This document shows, one piece after another, positions 10,951 to 21,300 of a stretch of 64,000 bases of DNA (within the stretch, counting starts at the first letter, position 1; each line of letters starts with the position of its first letter). The stretch covers positions 62,001-126,000 of the forward strand of contig JAECYW010000008.1 in the NCBI GenBank assembly GCA_023014335.1, given 5' to 3'. Source of the DNA: Galerina marginata (taxonomy: Eukaryota; Basidiomycota; Agaricomycetes; Agaricales; Galerinaceae). Below the pieces are notes generated by a model, which worked only from the letters and a program-made list of their open reading frames with translations, had not been told where the DNA came from and did no database searches. The translations under genes and the position numbers were made by a program.

Positions 10951-12734
10951 ATGTTGGATCACAGAATGCTCAGGTTGTTCCTCAAGTTCCTCCTGCTCTT
11001 TACGCTCTTTCAACTGCCTGCCACTGTGTCCGCCGGACTGGCTTGGCCTCATTCACGTCAGACGTCGCTTGTCGATGCCAGAAGACTCACTACCAATGCC
11101 GCCCGTATGCAAGCGGGGTTGGGACCTTTGAAGCCAAGATCGTTCTTCAAGCCATCCCGCGTTGGTGGTAACTTTCCTCGCTTTCATTCAACACTACAAA
11201 TTAAATAAACTGTCGCTTACAGCTCGCCAACCCCGGGCCTCCATAGTTCCGTAAGCCCATCTTACACATTTTGCCATTGTCGACGTATTGTCACTGATTC
11301 CTCGCCTGTTAGCCTTTCAGGTAGTATTCAAGTAAAGCGCAAGTCTGATGGTAGTTCAGTTGGGTTCATCTCCATGGACAGTTCTTCTGAGTAATATCTC
11401 CAACTTCTCAACAGGATCTCAGTGTTCTAATTGAGGATAATAGCTACGGCCTGCTTTTGACGGATGTAGAGTCACACAAGATGGCAGTCAGCTTCGTCCC
11501 AGACGCTCCATTCGCCATTGCTATTGTATGTCTGTTGCCTAGTGTACCACTGTTTACAACTCATCTTTCGTAGAACAACCCAAGTTCGATCTACAAGTTC
11601 CTTGGTTTTTCCATCGGACGTGATCACACTGCAATTAGGATGACAGCCAACGTAGATACCAGTAAATCAGTCTGCCACATTTACGCCGCCGGAACTAACA
11701 GGTTTGCGCATAGCGTCCCCGGGCGCGCCACCTGCGGAGGTTTGGACCTCCTTTAACGGTTGGTTTCCTGCCGAGTCATCCATTTGGTTCTACAACCCCA
11801 CCTCTCAAATCTTAACTGGTTTGGCTCCCGTTTTTTATAATGTTTACTCCAAATAAATCATATTCGCAGCCCACTGGATCGACTATACTGGAAGTGAGTG
11901 GCACCTAGCACAAATTTAAATTCCTTGCATCTGAGCACTTCCATTATAGCTTACATGCCAATGTCTTTGTGGTACGTATCGACCGCCAATTAGTGTTTGA
12001 AAGTCCGGTCCGGTCCGGTCTTTGGGTCTGAAATCCAAAGACCGAGACCGAGACCGGTCTTTTGCGGTCCATTAACTGCAAAGGACCGCACAAGACTGAC
12101 CAAGACCGGTTTAGAGCAGTCTTGGGCAGTCTTGGGCGGTCTTTTAACCGGTCTGAACCGGTCTTTTCAGTTTCTGGTAATATATTCTTAAAAGGGTAGA
12201 TAGCCATATATAATCATATATTTTCATTGATATGTACTGTTTTTTACATGGATAAGCCTGTAGATCGAACTGAATGCAATAATAAATGAGTTTACCTTGG
12301 TACTGACAAGAAAAAACATAGTATTCCTTCAAGAATTGGCTGAGTTATACTCAAATTCGATAAAATTGAGAGACTTGGCCATAACTTTCTTAGTTCCAGG
12401 CCAAAAAATATGAAATTTACATTGTTCAAAAGGTATTTAACAGGCGTATTTATGTGCAAATTTATACGCAAACAGACCGGTTGAGACCGGTTTAAACCGG
12501 TTTTTCGTCGGTCTCTACAATTTTGAGATTGATGAAGACCGAAGACCGGACCGCGGTTGCGGTCTTGATCAGTCTTGCGAATTTCCGGTCTTTACCAGTT
12601 CAGTCCCGGTCCAGTCTCGGTCTTTTCGCAGTCCTCTAACTGGACTTCCAAACACTACCGCCAATAGTCTCGTATTAAGTGCCGTCGGTCCTGCTGGGGC
12701 AGTTGAAGTGGTGGGCATACAGTTTTTCACTTGA
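10951..12734 (+). CDS. Secreted basidiomycete protein with an intronic hAT MITE and one apparent frameshift
   Basis: Eight exons: 10951-11167, 11223-11250, 11325-11390, 11423-11525, 11574-11818, 11870-11893, 11950-11971 and 12680-12734. The N-terminus has a hydrophobic secretion signal (LFLKFLLLFTLFQLPATVSA) followed by a basic region with TTNAARMQAGLGPLKPR. This matches a family of small secreted Agaricomycete proteins that I know only as uncharacterised. Later blocks (NNPSSIYKFLG, WTSFNGWFPAESSIW, and an EVVGIQFF end) fit the same family. All exon phases agree except inside exon 5, where the frame must shift by one base between HIYAAGTN and APPAEVW (about 11690-11740). So it is either a pseudogene or carries a sequencing error. 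The last intron (11972-12679) contains the 667 bp MITE. Expected length is about 253 residues. Confidence 0.65.
11991..12657. mobile_element. hAT-type MITE, 667 bp, with 8-bp target duplication
   Basis: The element begins TAGTGTTTGAAAGTCC and ends with the near-exact inverted complement (GGACTTCCAAACACTA). It is flanked on both sides by CCGCCAAT (11983-11990 and 12658-12665), an 8 bp target-site duplication as expected for hAT transposition. Both subterminal regions are packed with variants of ACCGGTCTT and its complement, while the middle (about 12180-12470) is AT-rich with no coding potential. Clustered subterminal motifs are the usual transposase-binding arrays of hAT elements. It is non-autonomous, and no hAT transposase was seen in the window. 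Confidence 0.88.
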
Positions 12735-13418
12735 TCTGTCCCCTTGTTTATCACCCTGTGCAGGACCTGACTGTGGTATCGGTGTGATCTCGAATTTTTG
12801 CTTTCGCTGCCGTAATAGAGTAGGCAAGGCACTGACAGAGCTTTGTGTACGTCCGAAACCACTATTACTACTGCTGTGTAACAGATAAATATAGTAGTTC
12901 ACATTTCATTCCTCTTCCGTACATGTCCCCCTTGCTCTACAATATTACTCGTTCCACATTTAAACCTAGCGCGAACCTCCGGGTCCATTTATCTCGAGAT
13001 AGAGAAAGAAATGGACGTAGCCTACAGAAGGGTTTGGCAACCCACTTGTCAATGCGCAGGTTTCGTTCCAGACAGGACCCCTGTGGCACACAGCTATACC
13101 GATTCAGTTAAAAGGCAAAATAGACTGAGCGCTGAAGAATAAGTAGTCCTAAGAATCGAGCACAAAAGTAGGACTCACCGAAGCTCACCACCAGGTCCAG
13201 GATTCGTCGGCCAATAAATATGGTTGCTCAGACTTCATTGGTCATGATCGACATAATGAAGACATAATCGGGATGGTGGAGAAAAGAGGAGAAGGTTGTT
13301 CGCAGATAATCTCGGCACCCAGGGGTCGTATACCGGCAAGCCTCATTGGCAAATAGGAATGCTCACATTCAAAGAGGCGCCTCGGCATTAATACAATATT
13401 GAATATTGACTCCCACAG
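12735..13418. other. Intergenic
   Basis: Short frames on both strands; no motif, repeat or RNA gene recognised. Confidence 0.4.
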
Positions 13419-13988
13419 CTGGCGCCGACTCCGGTTTCTCAAGGAAACAGGTGTTAGAAACATGACTTCCGTTTGTATGACTGTTGTTTCTGTAAATAGG
13501 AATTTTATTTATTTTAAATACACTCAAAAGAACAGAAATTGTGCTTCTTGAGGCGTTTTTGAACCGAAAATATTATCCGTTTCACAAAGAAATATTTAAG
13601 GAACAGATTTTATTTTGTTGGACTCTTTATGAGGGAAATAGCCGTGGAAAAAGGGGACCTTTATCTCACAGAAACAGTACCGAAACAGAAGTTACAGTGG
13701 CCGCTCACTGTAACTTCTGTTTTTGGTGCTGTTTCTTTGAGATAAAGAAGTCATTTTGCCACGGCTATTTCCTTCAAGAACAGTCGGGCAAAATAATATC
13801 TGTTGGTTCAATGTTTCTTTGTGAAATGGATAGTATTTTTGGTGTAGAAACGGCTCAACAAACACATTTCCTGTTTCTTCCTTCGTATTTTTTAAAAATA
13901 AAAATCCTATATAAGGGAGAAATAGTGATTACAAATGGAAGTCATGTTTCTAACGGCTCTTTCCAAGAGAAACAGGATTCGGGGCCAG
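13419..13988. mobile_element. 570-bp foldback (long inverted-repeat) element
   Basis: The two halves are inverted copies of each other over nearly their entire length, about 280 bp per arm. The outer ends are CTGGCGCCGACTCC and the complement of GGATTCGGGGCCAG. The inner ends meet at AGTTACAGTG - GCCGCT - CACTGTAACT around 13690-13715. Matching internal blocks include GTTAGAAACATGACTTCC, TTTCACAAAGAAA, AATAGCCGTGG and TTTATCTCA. The arms are diverged by scattered substitutions. I saw no clear target duplication. A transcript across it would fold into a long hairpin. Class is undetermined (MITE or foldback). Confidence 0.8.
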
Positions 13989-14247
13989 CAGTGTCCCACG
14001 TATGATCGGATCAACAACTGGCTTTTCTCCTTTCCAACCTTCAAGTTGAAGTTCCAGCTCCCCAATGTCCACGCCTAATCCACGCACCATATTGCCTGCT
14101 ATTTCGTCTTTCGTTCGCCGGAGACGTTCATGAGATCCATTTCATTCAATTATTTGCGACTCATCGGGCATTGCTACTTAGCAGTCAGAGGGCCGTCGTG
14201 CTTCTGGTATCTGCAGACAGGTGCGAATCCTCTTTTTTTTTGGTACA
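13989..14247. other. Target DNA upstream of the LTR element
   Basis: Unassigned sequence ending in the left copy of the 5 bp target duplication GTACA (14243-14247). A GTGCGAATCC followed by a T-run resembles a tRNA B-box and terminator, but no cloverleaf can be built around it. Confidence 0.4.
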
Positions 14248-14657
14248 TGTGAGACACTGTTAGCGTCTCTGGTTCAGTGGTGAAACGCCTACGACCTTCG
14301 GGCGGGTAGAGGTGTGATGACCTTGGTATAAACCAAAGTCGGAGAGCGAGATAAGAAAAATAGATGGGCTGATAAGGGTAACTCCCTCTTAGATCTACGT
14401 ATGTAGATCCCTAAGATCAGTCAGTAGGCCTTAGCGTACTCCTCAGCCTGGTTAACAGCAGGTAGTGAGGAAAGTAAGCGTGTAGGCTTCTTGAAGATGA
14501 TAGTAAGAGAGTTAGATTGACAAATGTGACGAGAATGACTATATCTACCAGATGTCACAGTAATGTGACATCACACATAACTAGCCATTCCCTATAGTCC
14601 AGATAGCATCAAGTAGATGGAAAGGAAAAGTAGGAAGATGAGAAAAGCTATCTTACA
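14248..14657 (-). repeat. 3' LTR (410 bp)
   Basis: Left-hand copy of the LTR, the 3' LTR in the minus-strand sense. It contains two near-perfect hairpins: GATCTAC-GTAT-GTAGATC (14392-14409) and GATGTCACA-GTAA-TGTGACATC (14551-14572). It also contains a short TTCG-loop stem near 14290-14315. The element's internal sequence follows directly after TTACA at 14657. Confidence 0.95.
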
Positions 14658-14676
14658 GAGCCCCCCCACTTTCCAT
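14658..14676 (-). promoter_or_regulatory. Candidate polypurine tract
   Basis: On the minus strand the bases immediately upstream of the 3' LTR read GGAAAGTGGGGGGGCTC, a purine-rich run in the position expected for the plus-strand primer of an LTR retrotransposon. It supports the minus orientation of the element. A second similar run lies near 15073-15085. Confidence 0.6.
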
Positions 14677-15346
14677 CTGCATTGAGAAAAAGCAGAATTG
14701 TTGGAGACCAAAAAAAAAAAATTTCTGGAGCCTGGAAGGAAATTTAAAAATGAGGAGGTGCTGGGGATGGATGGAGGGAATCCAAAACCTAGAGGATAAA
14801 ATGAAAGTTGAAGTGGGTTTGTAAATGAGCAAAGAGAAGAGTTAAAATGGGGAAATAAGTTTGTGCTAAGAGCCCATAGTAAAAAACAAGAAATGAACTC
14901 CAATGAAGTGCAAAGGTAGATCCAAGAAAAAGAAGTGAAGCTCTAAATGAATAGAAAAAATTTGGTAGTCATATATAAAGGTGGCCAGGCTCATTTAGAA
15001 CAGTGGTCACTAAGAGTAGGCTTTGATCAGCCTACTATACCTATAGCCCTCCCAGAAAATTAATCCTCATATAGCCCCCCCAGCCTCAAGAAATTGCAAG
15101 GCAAGAGTTTGAGGGTGCTAGGAAATGAGACAGAATATTGGCAGTTCATTGGAGGAGGAGAAGACACACTGGCTAGAAAGGATAGAAGAGTTGACAGGAA
15201 AAGGAAGTGGGCATATTGAAGAGAGCATGGAGCATGGATGAGGCATAAAAACATAGGAGTAAAGGGTCAAAATCATCGAGATCCCAATTTGCGAAGGAAC
15301 CACCGGTCAGATAAACGTGTTCCAGATATCCTCGGAAAGCTGTGAA

Positions 15347-18300
15347 TCAGCCCTTTCGAACGCGTCCAAAATCGTCGCAGGAAGTCGGGGCGATGATGTA
15401 CCACGACAGAATTCGTGAAACAGCGCGAAAGTTGCCAAAAAGTCGATTTCCGGGGTGAATACCGGACGACGTGTTACGTTTGAGATATCTGCGGAACTGC
15501 GTGTGTAATACCTTCAAAGTGTGCGAAGTATCTTGACGAAATTCGGGGCCGATGGACCGTGATGAGGTAATTTGTAAAATTGAAGGTCTGAACTTGGTGT
15601 GGCGGCAGCCGGGGAAACCGTTGGGTAAATGGCCACGTATGCGATATCGGATGAATGGCGCAATCGACTGCTTTCGAATGGGCTCAGAATTGTCGTGATA
15701 AACGAAGCTGATGAAGTGTGACGGTACAATTCGCAAAAATGAGCCTAATTGATCAAGAAGCCAATTTCCGGGACGAATACTCGATGATGTGCCGCATTTG
15801 AGAGGCTGCTTGAATGATGCAATTGACAACTTTTGAATGAGCCTAAAATCATAGAGAACGAACAAAATTTCGATGAGATAATCGAAAAATCGTCGAAATC
15901 CTGAAAACAACCAAAATATCCACGCGTTGGACTCTGACCAATCAATAAAGAGACAATCGAAATCTCTCCCGAAGTTGTTTGGATGGTAGGGTGCATTCTT
16001 TGTAGGCCTCCTGAATGCCGAAACCCCGTAGCCGGTGGTTAGCGAATTGACGGACTTGGACCTTGACTTTCTGATGTAGATTCCGCTCCTATAAGCCTTC
16101 CATAAATCGTTTCGCCATAAACTTAATATCGCCCGAAAGCTATGAATAAAGTCTTTCCGGTCCACAAAGAATCGTAGCCAAGTTCGGAATTGATGCTCCG
16201 CGATAGGGCTTACAACCCGAAAGACAAGCTCGACAATAGCGGCAGCGGCGAGCCTCACAAGTTCATGAGAGGGAGCTTGCTGGAAAGAGGACGTTGAAAG
16301 GTTTCGATGGGTATCTTGGATGTTGAGAATGATAGTCGCATCGGCGAGATATTCGCAGATTAATCCAAAATGCGAGATTGACAATTGCGACGACAGCACA
16401 GCGAGCGAGTAACGCCTCGCGATGCGCCAGGCATCCTCAAAAAAGTCTCGTTGAAGACTATCAAATGAACCTGTGACGATAGCGGCAAACCTTGTAAGCA
16501 CGGAGCATTTGGCTGATGTCACTGAAAAAGGGCCGACAATTGTTGAGGAAAGAAATGGCCGGAAAGCAACGTTTGAGGACTCGAAAGATCCGTTCAGTTG
16601 AGATCTTTCCAGCACAAAAAGAATCACCGTCTCAATCGTCCTGGTTGCAAAGTTACAGCCCATCCTTTGTTTCCAAACCTTCCGTCTGCACCACCATTCA
16701 ATCTGCTTCGGACTTGAATGCTGATATGCAGGTGTTAGAGCAACACCGTAAATGGAGAGAGTAAGGCCTTGCTTTATTAGCGTGAAAGACTGAAGGATTC
16801 TTGCACTAGTCCGGTTGAATCTCTTCCTGTAAGTCTTCCAGTGGTTGAATCGCCGTAAACCGAATATCGCCAGAAAGCTATGGATCAGGGCTTTCCAGTC
16901 GACAAAAGATCGTCGCAAAATTCGAAATCGATGCTCCGCGATAAGGCTTGCAGCGCAAAGGACAAGGTCGACAATAGCCGCAGGAGAAAGCGGCACAAGT
17001 TGATGAATAAGGCCTTGTTGGAAGTAGGGGGATGAGAGCTTTCCGTGGATGTCCTGAATGTCAAGAATAACGGCCGCGTTGGTGAGATATCCGCTGATCA
17101 GTTCAAAAGGCGAGATTAATGAATGCGACGACAGCAAAGCGAGCCAGAGACTCCACGCGATGCGCCAGATATCACCAGAAAGGTTGCGATGAGGCCTTCC
17201 AAGCGAGCCTATGACGATACCGGCGAACCATGTAAGCTCTGAGAAATGAGGCGATGTTTCTGGAAGGAGGTGATCAATTTCTGAGAGAACAAGTGACCAG
17301 ATAGGAATGATTGAGAAGCTGAAAGAATCGTCCGACTGAGATCTTTCCAGCGCAAAAAGATTCACAGTGAGAGCCGTCCTGGTTGTTGAGATATAACTCG
17401 TTCTTGTCATCCATTCTTGTCTGAATCCTTCCCACCACCATCTGATGTCCTTCAGGCCCAAACCAAGACGAAGTGTAGTCGCCGTAGAATCCAGGTTTCT
17501 CATTCGGATTTGCAGACCCAGGTCTAACAAGAGAGGTATCCGCAGTACCTTGAACTTGAAAGATGACGTCAAGATGAAAAGCATGATTAGAATCGTCTCA
17601 GGAGCTGAGGTAGTGAAAGAGAGCAGTAGTGCGAGGTTAAAGTCCGCGATACAACCGTCAGTCGCCCTCCCAGCAACTGCTATTTTGGTACTGCGATGAT
17701 TTTGGTTGGCGTCCGTCATTTGTCCTGCCAAAATGTACCCCAAAGGATCTTGGTTTCCCATACGCAGAAATTTCTCTTCAGAACTCGAAACAAAATTACA
17801 CACTAATCTACCACTGGTGCGATCTCCGCATATACGAATATCCGTGAGTCGTTGTTCATCTGAGTCTTGAAGTACAACAAACGACCTTCGGCCCCGAAAC
17901 AGGACCGCAAGTCTACCACCAGAAGTTCGGTCTCCGAAACAAAGACCTAGCCTGTGATAGGTTGAGCTCAGAAGAAGAGGGAACCGCAATACACCGAGCT
18001 TGTTGATTAATAGAGGTGACGATGAGCGAAGAAGTTGCGGATCAATTGGAAAACAGCTGGATAGGGTGCAGAAACGTGGTTTAAACGTGGAAGTCTGAAC
18101 TGAGAGTGTCAGCAGTGAAGTCAGAGGCCATTTCATCTCTGTATATGAAGTTGAAGGCCAAACCGCACTCAATGACTCCGGCGGAGTTTGGGATGCGGTA
18201 ATCGAAAGCAACAGGATGTTCACAGTCCGATTCCAACAAGCCACTGCGTTGAGTATCGACGGAGTTTGATCCCAGAACAGGATTGCGAGTCGACGACCAA

Positions 18301-21300
18301 GAGTCAAGTCTTCGAAATGCGGACCCGATCCTCGGAAGATTGCACTCGGATGGGTGAAAGGAATTGACTTCCTGATCGACAACAGTGCGGATGGGTAAAT
18401 AGGGCCCGACTGTAATTTCACTGGAAGTGAAGCGGTCGGACTGAGGAATTGCGGTTGGATAAACAGCGGGAGATGAGGCTGTGATACGAAAGCTGGACGC
18501 TGCTTCGCATCCATATGGGGAGTTGAAGGTGTAACCACGCTCGGTGACTCCATATGCAGAGTTCGACTTGTAGCAGTGGTAACAGGGAGAGACGGTGGAT
18601 GATATCGCCAGGCGAAGTCAAAGTCGTGACCGAAGTTCTTCCGCCCACTAGCCCCCCCAGCATCCGCTGTCTCGATTACCGGTGCATTGAGTTGATATTG
18701 ATGATGGTCAGAGGGGTCGTGGAGCTGCGGTCGAACAACTGGTGATGATCCAGAAGTTGCAGGTGGCTCAAAATGCACATGTACGACCAAAGATGAGCCG
18801 CGAGATCCGACGAACAACTTTCGATCCCGAAACAGGATTAAAAGTTGATAACCCAGAGTTCGGTCCTCGAAACAAAGACCTGGCTCATGGGACATCATAC
18901 TCGGAAGGGTGAAAGAGGTCGACATAATGAACTTGGCAATGTGAAAGACCCATGGATGAATGGTTTGCAGTGCGTGTGACGAGAGACTCGGGGAATATGA
19001 TTTGACAGCAGATGTTGTCGATGGAGAAGGTCCAAAAGTTGGAGGAGGCCGAAAATACACTTTGACGGTTATGGTTAACGAAGACGCGACCTGATGTATG
19101 ATAAACGACTTTCGATCCCGAAACAGGGTGGAAAGTCGACAACCAAGAGTCTGGTCTTCAAAACAAAGACCTTGCTCTCGGAGGATCATAGTCAAATGGG
19201 CAGAAGGGATGACTGTGACTAATTTGATTGATGACGATGTCGCAAATGAGAGTGTGAGTGAGCGACGGTCTGGACACTTGAATTGCGGTTGGATGGACAG
19301 ACTGAGGGTGAGCCGCGTCACGAAAGCTGGAGGTCTGTTCGTCTCTGTATGCAGAGTTGAAGGCCTAACCGCGCTCGATAACTCTGTATGCAGAGTGCGA
19401 GGCATGCTAACCGAAGGCGAAGGATCTTCCGCACTCTGATTCCGACAAACGAAGGTGGCGTCAACGGTACTCGGCATTTTGGGTAGTACGCCTTGGTCAT
19501 TGAGGTCGAATCTGCTGATGCCATTGGACTGAGTGAGAGGCAGCATGTTTGATATGACATGGGGTGAAGCTGCGATGCCGCCAGACTCGGGCAAGGTGGA
19601 ATGAGGACTGGTTGGTCTTCGGGAGCTCGGCCAACTGCTCGAGGGTTGCTTGCTTGAGTGTGACGTGGATGAGATAATGATTCGCAGCATGAATGATTGA
19701 AACACAGACGGGCTGCGGAATAGTGGCAGGATGGATAGAATGGGAGTAAGCCGAGCCACAGAAGCTGGAGGACGCTTCGCCTCCGTGCACGAAGTTGAAA
19801 ACCTAACCGCACTCGGTGACTCCGTATGCAGAGTCCGAGTAACGGTAACCGAAGGCGATGGAGAGTTCGCGCTTTGGTTCCAACTATCAATTGCGGCGTC
19901 GAGGAACTGCGAAGTTTCCTGTGAACTTTGCTCGTTGCATTGATTGGTAATGTTAGCAGCAAGCGCGGTCGTCGCTGCAAAAGAGGAATCGAGCGGGGAT
20001 GGAACTCGATTGCGAATTGATAAACTTACTTTAACTTCATATCCTTCCAAGTCTATGTACACACTCGGAGCTGATTCCTCTCCTTCACCGATTCCCTTCT
20101 GCATCATCCTCCGTTCGTCGTAATTGCTCTCTTCCAACAAAGTCGAAGACCCTGTCCCAGAAGCTGTCACATGGACTGAGTAAGAGGCCAATGTGTTGCG
20201 GAATTGTGCGTCGTTGAGCTGGCGATGACAAGGGCGGGATAGGGTGATGTTGAATCGCGATTTGACGGTGAATATTTGAGCTAAGAAGGCCTTCCCGGAC
20301 GTTGCAGTGAATTTGGGCTGTCCAGTCTCCACCTCTACAGCCGCGCAGAGAGACAATGGTCCTCGAAGCATGACAAACAACTTCCGAACCCGAAACAGGT
20401 TCACAAGTTGACCAGCAAGTGCTCGGTCTTCGAAACAAAGACCTTGCAATTGGAGGATCGTGTTTGGATGGGCAAAAGGGGTCGTCATGATGAACTTGCT
20501 GGTGTGAAGGGCCGATGGATGAGTGAGCTGCGATGGGTATGACGAGGGACTCCGGAAACAAGGTTCGACAGTGGAAATCCTCGTCGTTAATGACACGGAA
20601 GAAGGGAGTGCGGACCATGACACAGAAGATAGAGACTGGCTTGTCTCTGTGTAGGGAGTTGAAGGCCTTATCGCACTCGGTGACACCGTGTGCAGAGTTC
20701 GAGATATGGTAATTGAAGGCGGTGTTTCTTGCGCACTCTGATTCCAATAAATGATGTCGACGTCAAGCTTGCATGGCATGATCTTTGCATCATGGCTGAA
20801 CTCAGGTCTTCGGAGTGGTGGAGTGACCGAGTTGAGAACTGGGAAGGAAAGATGAACCGAATGGGATGAAGGCAGATGCAGAGGTTGACGAGGGATAGAT
20901 GGGCAACAAAATTGTGGTTGGATTGAGAGAGTGGGACTACATGGACCCATAAAAGCTGGAGGCTGACTCTTCTCCGTATACGGAGGCGAAAGCTTAACTA
21001 CACTCGGTGACTCTGTATGCAGAGTTTGAAGCGCAGTAACCAGAGACGATGGACCTTTCGCACTCTGATTCCAACAAACAAGGGCGGCATTGATAACCGG
21101 CGGTGTTTCAGGATGAGGTCCGACTTGCTTTTGAGAGTTTGCTTGAGTGCTCGAAGAAAGGGCGCCAGCTTCTTCTGCAACAGAATGACCGAGCGCGACA
21201 GTACTTCGAGCCATAATTGATTGACTTACTCTGGCTTCCGCACCCAAATCCCTCTCTCTTTCCACTGCCTGCCTCTCTCGATCTTCTCGTTCGCCCAATC

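Noticed and set aside
14160..14245. Possible tRNA gene (B-box-like GTGCGAATCC followed by a T-run)
   Set aside because: No acceptor stem, D-arm or anticodon arm can be paired around it; the T-run directly abuts the LTR target duplication.
14255..14330. tRNA-like A-box (GGTTCAGTGGTGA) inside the LTRs
   Set aside because: No matching B-box or cloverleaf; a single short match in a duplicated LTR is not evidence of a tRNA or SINE head.
18418..20747. Several 80-220-codon frames in other frames of the LTR element
   Set aside because: They are shadows of the long repetitive frame and show no motif of their own.
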